Source: UBA1858 sp965262455 (GTDB taxonomy: Bacteria > Pseudomonadota > Gammaproteobacteria > UBA4575). Taken from it: a stretch of 64,000 nt of DNA. Each line of letters starts with the position of its first letter. Positions within the stretch are counted from its first letter, which is position 1. This document shows, one piece after another, positions 62,256 through 64,000 of this stretch. Location of the stretch: assembly GCA_965262455.1 (NCBI GenBank), contig CBDHFH010000007.1, positions 62,001-126,000 on the forward strand, in the 5' to 3' direction. The notes under the pieces are model-generated. The model had not been told where the DNA came from and searched no databases. It saw only the letters and a list, made by a program, of their open reading frames with translations. The position numbers and the translations under genes were made by a program.

Positions 62256-62864
62256 CTATAATTGATTCCACTTCTTCCTGCGCTGCCAAGGTATCCTGGT
62301 TAAAACAATGCCCAGTATCATACTAGCAACCACTACTAAGGCGCCACGTGTAAACCATTCACGATCTTTAAGCGGCGATTTAAGCACTTCGCTCTCAGCT
62401 GCTAAAACATCATAGCGCTGTTTCTCCTGTGCCAGTTGTGCTTTTAATTCGTCATTTTCACGTTGCAGTTCTAGAGGACGCTTGGCAATATTTTTTAAGC
62501 GCTCAATTTCTTTTTGCATACTTGCTTTTTCTTCAGCGACAGCTTGATCAAATCTTGTTTTGAGTTTTTCATGGCGCTTTTCGAGAGTAGCGAGTTGATC
62601 CCGGCCAGAAGGTTGATTCATTAAATAACGCGATAGTACCCAGCCCTCAACACCATTTTGCATACGCACTTGAGTATACCCATCACCCACTTGTAGCACT
62701 TCTAACGGTGTGCCACTTTTTATTTGGCGGCGAATTTCATGTTGAGTGCTTTGCCCTGTTCGCAACATGATTTCAAATTCGTCACTGACATACTTTGTGA
62801 CTGCATGACTTGAATGCCCAACGGCAATCAGGCTACCAAATATGAATAATATTGCTGCTCTCAT
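62256..62864 (-). CDS. SH3-domain envelope protein (YgiM/TIGR04211-like)
   Basis: 202 residues from ATG 62864: signal peptide (to about residue 20), bacterial SH3 domain (about 25-88; EIMLRTGQSTQHEIRRQIKSGT, VEGWVLSRYLM), a coiled coil (about 95-165) and a C-terminal membrane helix (about 170-190) with a basic tail. A TTG nine bases upstream is the alternative start. It lies immediately downstream of the TraB/GumN-like gene. Confidence 0.85.
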   Translation of the reverse strand: MRAAILFIFGSLIAVGHSSHAVTKYVSDEFEIMLRTGQSTQHEIRRQIKSGTPLEVLQVGDGYTQVRMQNGVEGWVLSRYLMNQPSGRDQLATLEKRHEKLKTRFDQAVAEEKASMQKEIERLKNIAKRPLELQRENDELKAQLAQEKQRYDVLAAESEVLKSPLKDREWFTRGALVVVASMILGIVLTRIPWQRRKKWNQL

Positions 62865-62873
62865 TAGTTTCAA

Positions 62874-63788
62874 TCAAATATCAACTCGTGAAACGGTATA
62901 CCCATCTTTCTCCATCAGCGCAAGCACACCTTTTTCCCCATATAAATGCAATGCGCCCACGGCAATGAATGTATCACCCAGACGCATGGGCTTTCGCATG
63001 TAATGCTCCATTACGATATTCCTGATTTCTACCACATGCTTGAGATAAATCTGTCGCCACTGTTCATTTTCAGGCTCGTTGGGAATAAAGCGTGTGCTAA
63101 TTTCATACATCGCCTTTAAATCTTCCTCTAGATACGCATCAAGCATGTCATCAATAATACTGCGCATATCATCATAGCTCGCGACAGTAAATTTTAGCAA
63201 CGCGACCTGAGCGTCAATTGGCATTTCTTGCAAGGTTACAATAAATTCTTCAATTGATTCTACCTGGAATAATTCTTTTCGCTGTTCCGCTGCGCGTTCT
63301 AATAATGCATAATCAAGAATCACCTCATCGCTTTCTGCGCGAATAGCAAAACTACGCATCGCCGCCCAAGGGCGCAAGGTTTTCACCAATTCTGGCTTCA
63401 TACCCAATGCATCAACTAATACGTCTTGTATTTTTATAAATGTTTCTTTGCCAACATAGTCTTCCAGTGACTCACCTCTTGGTAACACCATATCATGCTT
63501 GATTAGTTGCCCACCTTGGTATGGGTTCCAGTAGTGATCACTTGGAAAGGCTTCCATGGCAAAACTTTTAGATTCGTCTAATACTTTATTCACTTTGTCA
63601 TGCAGCTTTGCAATACGTGCATCATTCATATGCAATGTGCCAAAGATATGTCCGACATATTCACCATCTTTTTCTATTTTCCAAAATAAGCCTTCACTAA
63701 AGACATGCTTACTTTCTTTTGCTGACGCACTGGCGAATATCACCACACATACAAGCGTGAATAGAAACACTAATAATTTATTTTTCAT
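62874..63788 (-). CDS. TraB/GumN-family protein
   Basis: 304 residues with a signal peptide (1-22, ending ASASAKES) and a TraB/GumN domain (PF01963). Conserved marks are HIFGTLHMND near residue 50, an AMEAF glutamate and the C-terminal FIAVGALHLYGEKGVL. The family contains putative metalloprotease-like or erythromycin-esterase-like folds with no settled reaction. Ribosome site GGGAGAG upstream of ATG 63788. Confidence 0.88.
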   Translation of the reverse strand: MKNKLLVFLFTLVCVVIFASASAKESKHVFSEGLFWKIEKDGEYVGHIFGTLHMNDARIAKLHDKVNKVLDESKSFAMEAFPSDHYWNPYQGGQLIKHDMVLPRGESLEDYVGKETFIKIQDVLVDALGMKPELVKTLRPWAAMRSFAIRAESDEVILDYALLERAAEQRKELFQVESIEEFIVTLQEMPIDAQVALLKFTVASYDDMRSIIDDMLDAYLEEDLKAMYEISTRFIPNEPENEQWRQIYLKHVVEIRNIVMEHYMRKPMRLGDTFIAVGALHLYGEKGVLALMEKDGYTVSRVDI

Positions 63789-63846
63789 GCAACTCTCCCG
63801 AGGTCGCCATTCATCATAGGATAGACAAAAAACATTAGTTTAGATT

Positions 63847-63884
63847 CAAAAAAAAGCTGCTTCAGGCATACTGAAGCAGCTTTT
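63847..63884 (-). terminator. Terminator after the ferredoxin gene
   Basis: Eleven-pair stem AGCTGCTTCAG / CTGAAGCAGCT with a five-base loop. The minus strand has a seven-T run after the stem, so it acts mainly for the ferredoxin gene; the short T run on the other side may make it weakly bidirectional. Confidence 0.85.
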
Positions 63885-63916
63885 CATATACTTAAATTAC
63901 TAACAGCTAGGCAATG

Positions 63917-64000
63917 TTAGAACTTCCTTAAAATTCTCGGTACTTGCTCATAAGCTGGTGAAATTGCATCATGTGGACATGCATCGACACACGCATAACA
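63917..64000 (-). CDS. 4Fe-4S ferredoxin (partial, 5' end off window)
   Basis: The last 27 codons and stop (TAA at 63917) of a minus-strand gene. They contain CYACVDACPHDAI, a CxxCxxxCP cluster motif, then a short tail. It fits the C-terminus of a YfhL-like or similar small ferredoxin; the first cysteines and the start are outside the window. Confidence 0.75.
   Translation of the reverse strand, partial: CYACVDACPHDAISPAYEQVPRILRKF

Overview
This window is a contiguous stretch of a gammaproteobacterial chromosome, A+T-leaning (roughly low-40s % G+C by eye) and densely packed with complete genes. There are no insertion sequences, prophage, CRISPR arrays, rRNA or tRNA genes. The Mla/Lpt/Kds envelope block, the rpoN-hpf-ptsN-hprK-rapZ-PTS block, short-form HisG, an NAD-type isocitrate dehydrogenase and a proteobacterial bc1 operon all fit Gammaproteobacteria. 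A CbiA-family amidase next to a cysteine-less A-type protein looks like DsrN-DsrR, which suggests a sulfur-oxidising lineage. That assignment is inference, because no dsrAB is present here.

Layout. 1-2.7 kb: bc1 complex (petABC, minus strand, petC cut by the window edge), then a Nif3-like protein and a DegS/AlgW-type protease. 5.0-9.4 kb: a four-gene operon of a secreted retropepsin-like protease, a membrane inactive transglutaminase, an ATP-grasp glutamate ligase-like enzyme and a secreted M14 deacylase/carboxypeptidase; it reads as a poorly characterised peptide-tagging system. 9.5-14.9 kb (minus): hisC, hisD, a DAHP synthase, hisG and murA. 15.0-18.1 kb (minus): mlaBCDEF. 18.2-22.5 kb (plus): yrbG-like antiporter, kdsD, kdsC, lptC, lptA, lptB. 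22.6-29.5 kb: rpoN, hpf, ptsN, hprK, rapZ, mannose-type EIIA, HPr and EI, a regulatory PTS without sugar permease, followed by mgtE.

31-38 kb: two unrecognised secreted proteins, a HAD-family protein whose catalytic Asp is Asn, dcd, a LEA14-like lipoprotein, mrp/apbC and metG. 37.9-39.2 kb: a four-cluster ferredoxin that looks like RnfB joined to the RnfC ferredoxin tail, followed by nth.

39.4-42.4 kb is the most striking locus. A secreted peptide with 15 tandem five-residue units (13 EGKCG, 2 EGKAE) is followed by a DoxX-family membrane protein, a DUF692 (MNIO) iron enzyme and a DUF2063 partner. This is the gene set of an HvfA/bufferin-type modified, probably copper-binding, peptide. A strong terminator separates the peptide gene from its modification genes.

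42.7-52 kb: a Rap1a/Tai-like small protein, DUF302, SirB2, NAD-isocitrate dehydrogenase, a short ribbon-helix-helix protein absent from the longer open frames, an unexplained hairpin-rich gap, rimO, then a plus-strand cluster of dsrN-like, dsrR-like, a NarXL-type two-component pair and a rhodanese. 52-64 kb: a short S24 protein, an Atm1-type ABC exporter, nrdA and nrdB (with DnaA boxes upstream and a hairpin leader between them), DUF4399, a prohibitin-family protein, DUF3293, a cupin, an SH3 protein, a TraB/GumN protein and the end of a ferredoxin gene.
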